Assembly: GCF_003024525.3 (NCBI RefSeq)
Contig: NZ_CP035934.2
Span: 2,604,001-2,668,000 of the forward strand
Length of the DNA stretch: 64,000 nt
Source of the DNA: Acinetobacter cumulans
GTDB taxonomy: Bacteria > Pseudomonadota > Gammaproteobacteria > Pseudomonadales > Moraxellaceae
Direction of reading: 5' to 3'
In this document: positions 20,143 to 27,941 of the stretch, one piece after another
How positions within the stretch are numbered: position 1 is the stretch's first letter
Layout of the letters: every line of letters begins with the position of its first letter
The notes under the pieces: generated by a model
The model's database searches: none
The model's input: the letters and a program-made list of their open reading frames with translations, nothing else
What the model was told of the DNA's origin: nothing
Program-made: the position numbers and the translations under genes

Positions 20143-20150
20143 TTAGTTTG

Positions 20151-20182
20151 AAAAAAATCCCCTCGAATGAGGGGATTTTTTA
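20151..20182 (+). terminator. Rho-independent terminator after metH
   Basis: The stem tcccctc / gagggga with a gaat loop lies between an A-run and a T-run, immediately after the metH stop. Confidence 0.92.
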
Positions 20183-20226
20183 TTTATAATCAAAAATCTT
20201 AAAAACACATAAACGAATTTTATAAA

Positions 20227-20580
20227 ATGAAAAAAATATTCTTACTTTTAGTTTTACCTTTTATTTCATCTTTTGCTTTTGCAGAGTGTAAAACAAGTAA
20301 TGTTTATGATGAAATTGCCTGTTATGAAAAAGAATTAAAATCTAATAAAACCAAGCTCAACCAAACTTATCAAAAGCTCTATAACACTATGAATGAGGAA
20401 GGTAAGAAAATTTTAGAAACCTCTCAAAAGAATTGGTTGTTATATAAAAATAGTCATTGTGATGAATTAGTTTCTTATCTTTCTAGTGGCGTACAAGGTG
20501 CAGGCTCTAAGTTAATCAATCTATCATGCAATGCCGATCTTATTGATCAACGAATTAAAGAACTAAAAGATTTACTTTAA
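20227..20580 (+). CDS. Small periplasmic protein with LprI-like (DUF1311) domain
   Basis: A 117-residue exported protein. The signal peptide (MKKIFLLLVLPFISSFAFA) is followed by a helical domain with four cysteines (CKTS, ACYE, HCDE, SCNA), likely two disulfides. The pattern EIACYEKELKSNKTKLNQTY and NWLLYKNSHCDEL is that of DUF1311/LprI, a family that includes lysozyme inhibitors in mycobacteria; an inhibitor role here is only a possibility. It is AT-rich compared with metH. The terminator of metH precedes it, so it has its own promoter in the 40-base gap. Just after its stop the first palindromic repeat of the islet begins. Confidence 0.85.
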   Translation: MKKIFLLLVLPFISSFAFAECKTSNVYDEIACYEKELKSNKTKLNQTYQKLYNTMNEEGKKILETSQKNWLLYKNSHCDELVSYLSSGVQGAGSKLINLSCNADLIDQRIKELKDLL

Positions 20581-20589
20581 TTTTTAGGT

Positions 20590-20686
20590 AATCCCCCTAA
20601 ATCCCCCTTTTACAAAGGGGGACTTTTGCGTATCTAATGAGTTACGTGACTGCTCCTCCCTTTATTAAAGGGAGGTTGGGAAGATT
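20590..20686 (-). repeat. MITE/REPIN-like palindromic repeat, copy A (inverted relative to B)
   Basis: A 97-base element starting aatccccctaaatccccc. It contains a hairpin tccccctttt...aaaggggga and a second hairpin cctcccttta...taaagggagg, ending aacctccc-like in inverse orientation (...gggttggaagatt type end). Its reverse complement aligns closely with copy B at 21633-21738, so A and B form an inverted pair around the 294-residue gene. Confidence 0.85.
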
Positions 20687-20749
20687 AATTGATTAATATT
20701 AAAAGTTAGGTGATATTATCTAAATCTTAAAAACATATATATTTTTAAA

Positions 20750-21634
20750 ATGAATCATATATGCGCGCTTTGCCATGAATCAAAAGAGTTAAAAGAAAGC
20801 CACTTTATACCCAAATTTGTTGGTAAATGGCTTAAAAAGACTAGCGCTACAGGATATCTTAGAAATGTAGATAACATCAATAAAAGGCAACAAAATGTTA
20901 TTAAGGAATACCTCTTGTGTAGCGATTGTGAGCTTCTATTTTCAAGTTGGGAAAAACAATTCTCTGAAAAAATGTTTATACCTTTTTTAGATCAAAAAAA
21001 CTATGTTATTGAGTATAAAGATTGGTTAGCAAAATTCTGTGCTTCGCTTTCATGGAGAACATTAATCTACATAAGAAATAAGAATTCTAATTTTGAAAAT
21101 GAAAGTGAATACTTCATAAATCAGATCGATCTTGCTGAATTAAACTTAAGAAATTTCATTTTAGGTAAACAAGATAATTTATATAAATATGAACAACATA
21201 TCTTTCCTTTATCTGAAATAGACACTCCACCTAAATCACTAAACTTACCAAGTAACATAAATAGATATTTTCTTAGAAGTATTGGTGTAGATGTCTTACA
21301 AGGAGATAATGATATTTACACATTCACCAAACTTCCTACCTTTCTTATCTTAGGAATTGTGAATTCCAATTTTTCATCAAAAATGAGGGCAAGCCGGGTT
21401 TCTTTAAAACAAGGAATATGTAAACCATCAAATCTTGTAATGCCAGAATATCTGCTTGGATATATGAAGAATAAAGCTTTAGAAATCCAAGAAAAAAGAA
21501 GAAGTATGTCTAATGATCAACAAGAAAAAGTAGAGAAAATGGCTTTAGATAATCTCGATAAAACTGCCGACTCAAAATCTTTTGAAGCTATTATGCATGA
21601 TTATAATATTTTTGGTGATGCAATATTTAAATAA
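20750..21634 (+). CDS. HNH-like zinc-binding protein of unknown function
   Basis: A 294-residue soluble protein. The N-terminus has a treble-clef-like pair of cysteine knuckles: CALCHESKELKESHFIPKF, then about 45 residues later CSDCELLFSSWEKQF. The C-x2-C...SHxxPK...C-x2-CE layout resembles HNH-related domains, but the canonical catalytic HNH residues are not obvious, so nuclease activity is unproven. The rest is an unassigned helical/beta domain. Codon use is strongly AT-rich compared with core neighbours, which suggests acquisition. It is flanked by inverted repeats A and B, and its stop codon lies on the first bases of repeat B. A defence or mobile-element role is possible from context only. 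Confidence 0.75.
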   Translation: MNHICALCHESKELKESHFIPKFVGKWLKKTSATGYLRNVDNINKRQQNVIKEYLLCSDCELLFSSWEKQFSEKMFIPFLDQKNYVIEYKDWLAKFCASLSWRTLIYIRNKNSNFENESEYFINQIDLAELNLRNFILGKQDNLYKYEQHIFPLSEIDTPPKSLNLPSNINRYFLRSIGVDVLQGDNDIYTFTKLPTFLILGIVNSNFSSKMRASRVSLKQGICKPSNLVMPEYLLGYMKNKALEIQEKRRSMSNDQQEKVEKMALDNLDKTADSKSFEAIMHDYNIFGDAIFK

Positions 21635-21738
21635 TCCCTCCTAACCTCCCTTTGAAAAAGGGAGGAACAACGCGAATCCAAAATCTTCTTCTAATTCGCG
21701 TGAAGTCCCCCTTTAGCAAAGGGGGATTTAGGGGGATT
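21633..21738 (+). repeat. MITE/REPIN-like palindromic repeat, copy B
   Basis: A 106-base element. The ends aatccctcctaacctccc and gggggatttagggggatt are imperfect terminal inverted repeats. Inside are three hairpins: cctccctttgaaaaagggagg, acgcgaat...attcgcgt (perfect 8-base arms), and tccccctttagcaaaggggga. The left end overlaps the stop of the 294-residue gene. The right end supplies the last codons and stop of the DUF559 gene. Confidence 0.88.
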
Positions 21739-22090
21739 CTTTAAAACAGTAATGATAAATAGCCTCCTCAACCCCAGCAATCTCCCCCAACACCTGCCCA
21801 TTATCAAATCTCAGCACCTTCAACCCAAGCTGAGCCAAAGCCTCATCTCGAACTCGATCTGCTTCCAATCCTTCATCCATATAGTGCTGACTACCATCAC
21901 ACTCAACGACTAAATTGGCAGCAGGACAGTAAAAGTCGACGATGTAATTCAAAATTGGCTTTTGCCTATAAAATTGCAAACCTAGTATTTGCTTATTGCG
22001 AAGCCGTGACCACAACAACTTTTCAGCATCAGTCATATTGTTACGCAGGTCGCGCGAAACTTGTTTTAAATTTTTATTGTAAGGTTTCAT
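21728..22090 (-). CDS. DUF559 / Vsr-like endonuclease-domain protein
   Basis: A 120-residue single-domain protein of the PD-(D/E)XK-like DUF559 group, related in fold to very-short-patch repair endonucleases. Features seen: LRNNMTDAEKLLWSRLRN, then QFYRQKPILNYIVDFYC, VVECDGSQHY (Asp52, Glu63, Asp65, His69 as likely active-site residues) and LRFDNGQVL near the end. The biological role of this family is not established. The last residues (KESP, stop) are encoded by the terminal inverted repeat of copy B. A decayed copy of the same C-terminus lies 500 bases away beside repeat C. Start ATG 22090; ribosome-binding site weak. Confidence 0.85.
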   Translation of the reverse strand: MKPYNKNLKQVSRDLRNNMTDAEKLLWSRLRNKQILGLQFYRQKPILNYIVDFYCPAANLVVECDGSQHYMDEGLEADRVRDEALAQLGLKVLRFDNGQVLGEIAGVEEAIYHYCFKESP

Positions 22091-22114
22091 TTTATTCTAC
22101 TTTTTTAATATTTT

Positions 22115-22248
22115 AATCCCTTCTCTTGCGCCATACATGGCTCACCTTTGAAAAAAGGAGGAACACCGTGAATCCACAACTACCATCAAATTCGCGAGAA
22201 GTCCCTCTTTAACAAAGATGAGAAACTACGTTTCGCAAGAGGGAGATT
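22115..22248 (+). repeat. MITE/REPIN-like palindromic repeat, copy C (longer, diverged)
   Basis: A 134-base relative of copy B in the same orientation. It shares acctttgaaaaaaggaggaac, the centre with gtgaatcc...aaattcgcg, and gaagtccctctttaacaaag. Extra arms ctcttgcg and cgcaagag lengthen the terminal inverted repeat (aatcccttctcttgcg against aatctccctcttgcg). It follows the 5' end of the DUF559 gene and precedes the DUF559 remnant. Confidence 0.75.
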
Positions 22249-22328
22249 CTTTAAGACAGTAATGATAAATAGCTTCCACTACTCTATCAATCTCATTCAT
22301 CATCAGCCCATTATCAAATATCAAACCC
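22242..22328 (-). pseudogene. Remnant of a second DUF559 gene (C-terminal ~28 codons)
   Basis: Reading on the minus strand gives a peptide containing IFDNGLMMNEIDRVVEAIYH followed by YCLKESP. It aligns with the C-terminus of the intact DUF559 protein (RFDNGQVLGEIAGVEEAIYH, then YCFKESP), and the DNA stays similar across the whole 87 bases. The upstream part of the gene is missing. Together with repeat C this is a degenerate duplicate of the repeat-plus-DUF559 unit. Confidence 0.85.
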
Positions 22329-22372
22329 CTCACCCCCTTGCGAGGCAGTGTTTCTCCTCCCATAAGGAGGAG
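22325..22372. repeat. Short palindromic repeat, copy D
   Basis: cccctcacccccttgcgagg is followed by a perfect ctcctcc / ggaggag hairpin. It looks like a fragment of the same or a related repeat family. It abuts the 3' end of the diguanylate cyclase gene but lacks a T-run, so it is not a standard terminator. Confidence 0.55.
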
Positions 22373-22381
22373 ATAAATCAA

Positions 22382-23569
22382 TCATGCTAATACAGCAAAC
22401 TGCACCTGATTCCGCCCATTTTCTTTCGATTTATATAGAGCCTGATCCGCCAAACGCGTCACTTCATCCATGCTCATACCGTCTTGTGCAGTCGCAATAC
22501 CAAAACTCGCAGTTACTTTCAAAACACTTTGATCTGGCAGAGTGATCTCCAATGCTTCAATAGCCTGACGACAGCGTTCCGCAATTTCTAAAGCCTTTGC
22601 CAAGTCCTGATCGGCTAGAACTAGAGAAAACTCTTCTCCACCAAAACGACCAACCTTATCTTGCTCACGAACTGCATGTCTGAGCACATGGGCAACTTGG
22701 CGCAATACTAAGTCGCCGGCTTCATGCCCATAACTATCATTAATTTTTTTAAAATGATCTAAATCCAAAAGAATCATCGAATATTTTTGGAAATTCTTTT
22801 GATGTCTTTTATTCACAAATTCAGATAAATAACGACGGTTGTATACCCCAGTTAAACCATCAATTTGGCTCAAAATTTCAATTTTCTGATCACGATTACG
22901 CCACTGACGCAGCAATATCTCAAAAAATAATGCTGAAGTTATTAATATGGGAGAATAAAGAATCAACATACTTTTAAGCCAAAAAGTATTGCTGTACAAA
23001 TCACTTTGATTTAGCTGATCACTAAATAAAGGCGCATAAGCCAATGTACCAATGGCCGTGAAATAACACATCGCCCCAAAAACCAAGGTCACAATCAGCA
23101 TAATGCTATAAATAACTTTGGGTTTATAAAATACAAAGCCTATCAGCAAAATATTCAAAATTCCGCCCATAGATGCAGGGCTATAAAGGCCAACGCTTTT
23201 GGCTGAATACAGCAGCAGTAGCCCAAAAAATAGCGGAATAAGCCAGCCCATAACATGACGGAACTTCGCATTTTGCTTAAATGCTAAAGCAAGCAAAAGT
23301 ACAAAGGCGGTTAAAAATATCTGACACCACGTGGTAAAAATACGCTCATCATGATAGCTCTGACTAAACCAAATTTGGTTTGCAGACTCGTAATTCACCA
23401 CATACCAACTCAAATGCCCAAGCAAGATCAGCAGCGCAAATACAAGTAAAAGTATGCCCTTATTAAAGTCTGGCCAGTAAATGAATACATCTTCTGTCTC
23501 AAATAAATGAAATTTCAAAGACTTAAAATATTCAATTATTTTATTTTTTATTCTTAGCATTGTGCCCAT
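22382..23569 (-). CDS. Membrane-bound diguanylate cyclase (GGDEF)
   Basis: Makes the second messenger cyclic di-GMP. The 395 residues contain an N-terminal membrane region with about six hydrophobic helices (roughly residues 35-225) and a C-terminal GGDEF domain (about 230-395) beginning DGLTGVYNRRYL. The active-site loop reads GRFGGEEF, an active variant. An RxxD inhibitory site (REQD) sits exactly five residues upstream, so product feedback inhibition is expected. Start is Met at 23569 or 23560; neither has a clear ribosome-binding site. Its 3' end abuts the repeat-rich islet. The membrane sensor part has no recognised ligand. Confidence 0.9.
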   Translation of the reverse strand: MGTMLRIKNKIIEYFKSLKFHLFETEDVFIYWPDFNKGILLLVFALLILLGHLSWYVVNYESANQIWFSQSYHDERIFTTWCQIFLTAFVLLLALAFKQNAKFRHVMGWLIPLFFGLLLLYSAKSVGLYSPASMGGILNILLIGFVFYKPKVIYSIMLIVTLVFGAMCYFTAIGTLAYAPLFSDQLNQSDLYSNTFWLKSMLILYSPILITSALFFEILLRQWRNRDQKIEILSQIDGLTGVYNRRYLSEFVNKRHQKNFQKYSMILLDLDHFKKINDSYGHEAGDLVLRQVAHVLRHAVREQDKVGRFGGEEFSLVLADQDLAKALEIAERCRQAIEALEITLPDQSVLKVTASFGIATAQDGMSMDEVTRLADQALYKSKENGRNQVQFAVLA

Positions 23570-23898
23570 ATATATTTATAAATCAAAAAATTTAATGGCT
23601 GTTCCAACTGATATCCTTTTGTTTAAATTTAAGGATTGCTTTTCTTTATAGCACCATTAGCCATGTTGATCTGCAAAACTTTAGGCCTCTTTTTAACAAA
23701 TTATTTAAGCCCCTTTTAACGTTGCAATTTTTCCCTATCGCAAATGAGTAATCTTCATTTTTAGAAGGCCATTCAATTAAAGAACACAACCTTTAATCAA
23801 AAAATTGCGTTTTTACACTTTTATGTCAGCAAACATGATGTTTTTCGATAATAATAAACTTTTTACATTCTCCCCTATAAATATAGATTGGTACATCC
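23570..23898. other. Intergenic region between divergent diguanylate cyclase and dihydroxyacetone kinase
   Basis: About 330 AT-rich bases for two divergent promoters. No palindromic operator, leader or small gene stood out. Confidence 0.5.
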
Positions 23899-25629
23899 AT
23901 GAAAAAACTCATAAACAACCCTGAAAATCTGGTTGTTGAAATGTGCAAAGGCTTTGTTCTTGCGCATCCTGAACTTGCATTTACTGAGTCACACAAAATC
24001 ATTTCACGTAAAGAAAAACACCACAACGTGGCATTGATCAGTGGCGGTGGTAGCGGTCACGAACCTGCACATGCAGGCTTTGTTGGTACAGGTATGCTCG
24101 ATGCTGCCGTATGTGGTGACGTATTTGCATCACCTTCACAAATTCAAATCTACAAAGCACTGCAGCACGTCGCAACAGACAAAGGCGTGTTGATGATCAT
24201 CAAAAACTATTCTGGCGATATGATGAATTTCCAAAATGGTGCAGCACTGGCAACTGATGATGGTATTAAAGTTGATTATGTGAAAGTGGCAGATGACATT
24301 GCCGTCAAAGACAGCCTATATACTGTGGGTCGTCGTGGTGTGGCTGGCACAGTATTTGTGCATAAAATTGCGGGCGCTGCAGCAGCTCAAGGTTATGAAC
24401 TTTCACGTGTAAAAGAATTAGCACAAAAAGCTGCCGACAGCGTGACCAGTCTTGGCTTTGCATATACCTCTTGCACCGTTCCAGCCAAAGGTACACCAAC
24501 ATTTACATTGGCCGATGACGAAATGGAATACGGCGTTGGCATTCACGGTGAACCAGGTATTCGCCGCGAAAAAATCCTGCCATCTAAAAAATTAGCACAG
24601 CGTATTGTGGATGACCTGTTCCTTGACCGCCCAGACCTAAAAGAGGTAGCGGTACTGGTAAATGGTTTTGGCACTACACCATTACAAGAGCTGTATGTAT
24701 TTAACCATGATGTCTGCCAACATCTTGCCAATAAAGGCATTAAAATTTACCGCACTTTCGTTGGTAACTACATGACCAGCATCGACATGAACGGTGCGTC
24801 TGTATCGCTTCTTGCACTAGATGATGAGCTAAAAACCTATTTAGATGCCGAAGCCAGCACACCTGCATTTAAAATGGATGGCTCTCCTGCGCTTCCGCTT
24901 GAGTTTTCTAACCAAAATGAAACTGCTGAACGCAGTATCAATACAGATGTAGAAACGCATCCAGAGCATGCCAAAATTTCTAATGAGCAGTTCACTATTG
25001 AAAATATGCGCTATGTAGTGGATGTTATGAGTGCATGTATCATTAAAAATGAAGTGCCATTTTGTGAATTAGACGCACATGCAGGTGACGGCGATTTCGG
25101 CATGAGCGTAGCTAAAGGCTTTAAACAGCTAAAACGTGAATGGCATCAGCTGGTACAAGCCGACCGCATGGATGAATTCCTACTCAACTGCTCAATGATT
25201 ATTATGGAACATTGTGGTGGCGCGTCTGGCCCAATTTGGGGTTCAGCATTCCGTGCTGCAAGCAAAGCTATTAAAGGTAAAACCACGTTAAGTACCGCAG
25301 ATTTTGCAGACATGCTACAAGCTGCGGTTAAAGGCATTCAAGTAACTGGCGAACGTTCATTTGGGCGTGGCGCAGTGGTCGGTGATAAAACCCTCATTGA
25401 CGCCTTAGTGCCATGTGCAGATTCATGGTCTGCCCATACCGATAAATCGTTTAAAGAAAACTTTACATTAGGTGCAAAAGCGGCTGTTCAAGGCGCCGAA
25501 AAGACTAAAGAAATTGTAGCGCGTATGGGACGTGCAGGAACTGTGGGCGATCGCAGTCTTGGCTATCCAGATGCTGGCGCACATGGTTTAGGTGTAATCT
25601 TTACAGATATTGCTGAACATTTGAAATAA
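23899..25629 (+). CDS. dhaK: Dihydroxyacetone kinase, ATP-dependent DhaK-DhaL fusion
   Basis: Phosphorylates dihydroxyacetone (and possibly glyceraldehyde) to feed glycolysis. The 576 residues are the single-chain form. The N-terminal DhaK domain has GGGSGHEPAHAGFVG and the covalent substrate-binding histidine in GVGIHGEPGI. A linker of about 30-40 residues follows (near residues 330-370). The C-terminal DhaL nucleotide domain has the metal-binding DAHAGDGDFGMS and HCGGASGPIWGSAF. This is the layout of ATP-dependent kinases, not the PTS-dependent three-subunit form, and no PTS subunit is nearby. No glycerol dehydrogenase or regulator is adjacent. A terminator with a large loop lies 12 bases after the stop. 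Confidence 0.93.
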   Translation: MKKLINNPENLVVEMCKGFVLAHPELAFTESHKIISRKEKHHNVALISGGGSGHEPAHAGFVGTGMLDAAVCGDVFASPSQIQIYKALQHVATDKGVLMIIKNYSGDMMNFQNGAALATDDGIKVDYVKVADDIAVKDSLYTVGRRGVAGTVFVHKIAGAAAAQGYELSRVKELAQKAADSVTSLGFAYTSCTVPAKGTPTFTLADDEMEYGVGIHGEPGIRREKILPSKKLAQRIVDDLFLDRPDLKEVAVLVNGFGTTPLQELYVFNHDVCQHLANKGIKIYRTFVGNYMTSIDMNGASVSLLALDDELKTYLDAEASTPAFKMDGSPALPLEFSNQNETAERSINTDVETHPEHAKISNEQFTIENMRYVVDVMSACIIKNEVPFCELDAHAGDGDFGMSVAKGFKQLKREWHQLVQADRMDEFLLNCSMIIMEHCGGASGPIWGSAFRAASKAIKGKTTLSTADFADMLQAAVKGIQVTGERSFGRGAVVGDKTLIDALVPCADSWSAHTDKSFKENFTLGAKAAVQGAEKTKEIVARMGRAGTVGDRSLGYPDAGAHGLGVIFTDIAEHLK

Positions 25630-25641
25630 TGGTTTGAATCT

Positions 25642-25680
25642 AAAAAAGCCCTAATTACTTTGCAGTTTTTAGGGCTTTTT
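25642..25680. terminator. Terminator between dhaK and the NERD-helicase gene
   Basis: The stem aaaaaagccctaa / ttagggcttttt encloses a loop of about 14 bases. A- and T-runs on both sides allow action in both directions for these convergent genes. Confidence 0.82.
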
Positions 25681-25733
25681 ATGGTTTGAAATATCATTAT
25701 ATTTCAGCAATGCGAGTCATGATCTTCAACCGC

Positions 25734-27848
25734 TTAATCAATCAAACGTAGTTTACGCAGTCTTGCACGAATCCCGCCAATTTTACGGTTATGGCGCAGT
25801 GCAATCTCCTTAATTGGTAGCTTTTCATCCATAAAAGCATCAATCAGGCGAACTTCTTCATCTTCTGTCCATTTTTGGCCAATCATTGAGTCTGTTTCGG
25901 TTTCTGGCTCAGCACTTTCTGCTTCATCTACCGCTTTTTCAATGCTGACCTGCACGGAACTTTCTTCTGGTTCTTGGGGTACTGCTGTTTGCTCATAAAT
26001 TGCTTTTATATCAGCAAGAAAGCCTTTATTTTCACATCCTAAAATAAATAACTTATTCTGCGCACGAGTCATGCCCACATACGCCAGCTTACGCTCAGAA
26101 TCTAAATCTCGATTCTCTCCCAGTCGTGGCATGTGGTCCAACCCAACAAAAAATACATGCGGAAACTCTAAACCCTTAGAAGATTCTACATTCATAATTT
26201 TGATGGTATTTTTATTCAAATCGAGTGCTTTCTTTTCTGCACTGTTGAAAATCAATTCAGCCTCAGCATCTGGAACATAACTTTCCAGTTTGGTTTTCAG
26301 CTCATGCACAAAAATATCGTATGCAGTCGATTTCGCCTGTAACACTGCAATATCTCTCGGCGCGATATCCGACTTCAGCAATTGTCGAATTTTACGGGCA
26401 ATTAAATCAGCCAAATGGCGCACATCATTTTCATGATAAATACTTGGATATTCACCCGTTTTACACTCCCCTGTATCGGGGTCTAAAACACGGTCATATT
26501 CATCACTATTCTGTAAGCTCTCGAACTGCTTTGGATTTAAAAATGCTTTGGCAATATCTAAAATTTCTTTGGTATTACGGTAGCATTTATACAGTTCAAC
26601 AGGTTTTTTGCCTTGTACCTGTAAGCCCACTGAACGCCAGCTGGGCTTTTTACGGTTAAAAATATTTTGCGCAGGGTCATAACAAAACAAAATGTTATTG
26701 CTTTCTGCTTTGACTAATTTTGACAGGCCAATAATCCACTCTTGTGCAAAGTCCTGCCCTTCATCAATCAAAATGGCATCATATTGTTCGGTTTCAGATA
26801 ACCCGCTTTCCTCAAGATAATCCAATAAAATTTGACCGACACGACTGTTATAGTCAGTCTGTTTCTCATTTTTCAGCATCGACAGATTTGCACTGGTAAT
26901 TTTCTTTACCACACTATGGAAGTTCAGTACTTCGATTTTGTCATTAAAATCATCACCAAACATTTGGCTGAGATGATTGCAAAGTGAATTGTTATAACAC
27001 ACCACTAAAATTTTATAGTCTGGATAAATCGTCTTTAAATATTTTGCGCGACAAGCTAAAACCAGTGTTTTACCGCTACCTGCCACACCTTTTAAAATGC
27101 GATGACCATCGCCAATATTTTTGGCAATAGATTCTTGTGATAAATCGAGTGCTTTTACGTCTTGTGGCTCTACGGCAAATAATTCATCTTGCTTAAATTC
27201 ATTGACACGAATTTCAGGGAAAATCATATAGCGTAAAAATTTTTCCTCAGCATAAGCTAGGGCTTCAAATGGGAAGGCAACTTCTTTAAAAGCATGAATC
27301 AGTTTTTGTTTGAAAGTTTTATTCTCTGCAACTAAGCGTAAATCATCTTTATAAATGGTTTTATGTTCGGAGCTAATTGCAGGCAAACTCAAGCCAATTT
27401 CATTGGCTTCTTGCTGTTTCAGCTCGGTGTAAATAACACAGCTTGTGATTGGAAATTTAACATTGCCTTGATAAGGCCCATTTTGCTGTAAAAATATTGC
27501 GGTCTTTTTAAATTGATTCAGAATATTCAGCATGCATTTACGCACCTGCATTTCTGGGTTTTGTACGGAAACACTTTTGGCATTATTCTTATTATAAAAA
27601 CGTCCCGTAAATGTTTCTGGGTTTAAGGTTTCAAATCTGTCTTTAGACCAGTCTTTAACTTCTATCACCAATAAGCCGTGCTTTGGTAACCAAACAATAA
27701 AATCCGTATAACGGTTGAGTGCTTTCGGTTCATGCCAAATAATGGCATTTTCATCCTTAAAAACATGCTCCAATAACTGATAGACTTTTCTTTCACCGCT
27801 ACTGGCTGATCTTAATTGTTGAATACTTGGGGGAATCAGTTCAGCCAC
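25734..27848 (-). CDS. NERD nuclease domain - UvrD-like helicase - HTH fusion
   Basis: A 704-residue DNA-processing protein with three parts. An N-terminal NERD (nuclease-related) domain covers about residues 15-130, with candidate active-site residues Asp49, Glu63 and Lys65 in DFIVW...LLVIEVKDWS. A superfamily I helicase core has Walker A GVAGSGKT near residue 255, Walker B ILIDEGQDF, MNVESSKGLEF and a C-terminal motif YVGMTRAQNKLFILG. A basic C-terminal domain of about 50 residues (WTEDEEVRLIDAF...IKEIALRHNRKIGGIRARL) looks like a Myb/SANT-type helix-turn-helix. NERD-helicase proteins act in DNA repair or phage defence in other bacteria (for example Nhi-type nuclease-helicases); the role here is inferred. 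It may be co-transcribed with the 147-residue gene upstream. Confidence 0.88.
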   Translation of the reverse strand: MAELIPPSIQQLRSASSGERKVYQLLEHVFKDENAIIWHEPKALNRYTDFIVWLPKHGLLVIEVKDWSKDRFETLNPETFTGRFYNKNNAKSVSVQNPEMQVRKCMLNILNQFKKTAIFLQQNGPYQGNVKFPITSCVIYTELKQQEANEIGLSLPAISSEHKTIYKDDLRLVAENKTFKQKLIHAFKEVAFPFEALAYAEEKFLRYMIFPEIRVNEFKQDELFAVEPQDVKALDLSQESIAKNIGDGHRILKGVAGSGKTLVLACRAKYLKTIYPDYKILVVCYNNSLCNHLSQMFGDDFNDKIEVLNFHSVVKKITSANLSMLKNEKQTDYNSRVGQILLDYLEESGLSETEQYDAILIDEGQDFAQEWIIGLSKLVKAESNNILFCYDPAQNIFNRKKPSWRSVGLQVQGKKPVELYKCYRNTKEILDIAKAFLNPKQFESLQNSDEYDRVLDPDTGECKTGEYPSIYHENDVRHLADLIARKIRQLLKSDIAPRDIAVLQAKSTAYDIFVHELKTKLESYVPDAEAELIFNSAEKKALDLNKNTIKIMNVESSKGLEFPHVFFVGLDHMPRLGENRDLDSERKLAYVGMTRAQNKLFILGCENKGFLADIKAIYEQTAVPQEPEESSVQVSIEKAVDEAESAEPETETDSMIGQKWTEDEEVRLIDAFMDEKLPIKEIALRHNRKIGGIRARLRKLRLID

Positions 27849-27941
27849 AGTGATTATTCTCTAAATCGTAATTAGTTGATTAATTAGAAAAATTATAATC
27901 AAAAATGTTAAATAGTCCACCACTTTTACTTTGAATATCAA

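Noticed and set aside
20590..22372. Reading the repeats as a CRISPR array
   Set aside because: There are only three or four copies, they are palindromic, differ in orientation and length, and are separated by genes and not by uniform spacers.
22354..22372. ctcctcc/ggaggag hairpin as the terminator of the diguanylate cyclase gene
   Set aside because: There is no T-run after the stem on the minus strand; it fits better with the palindromic repeats of the islet.
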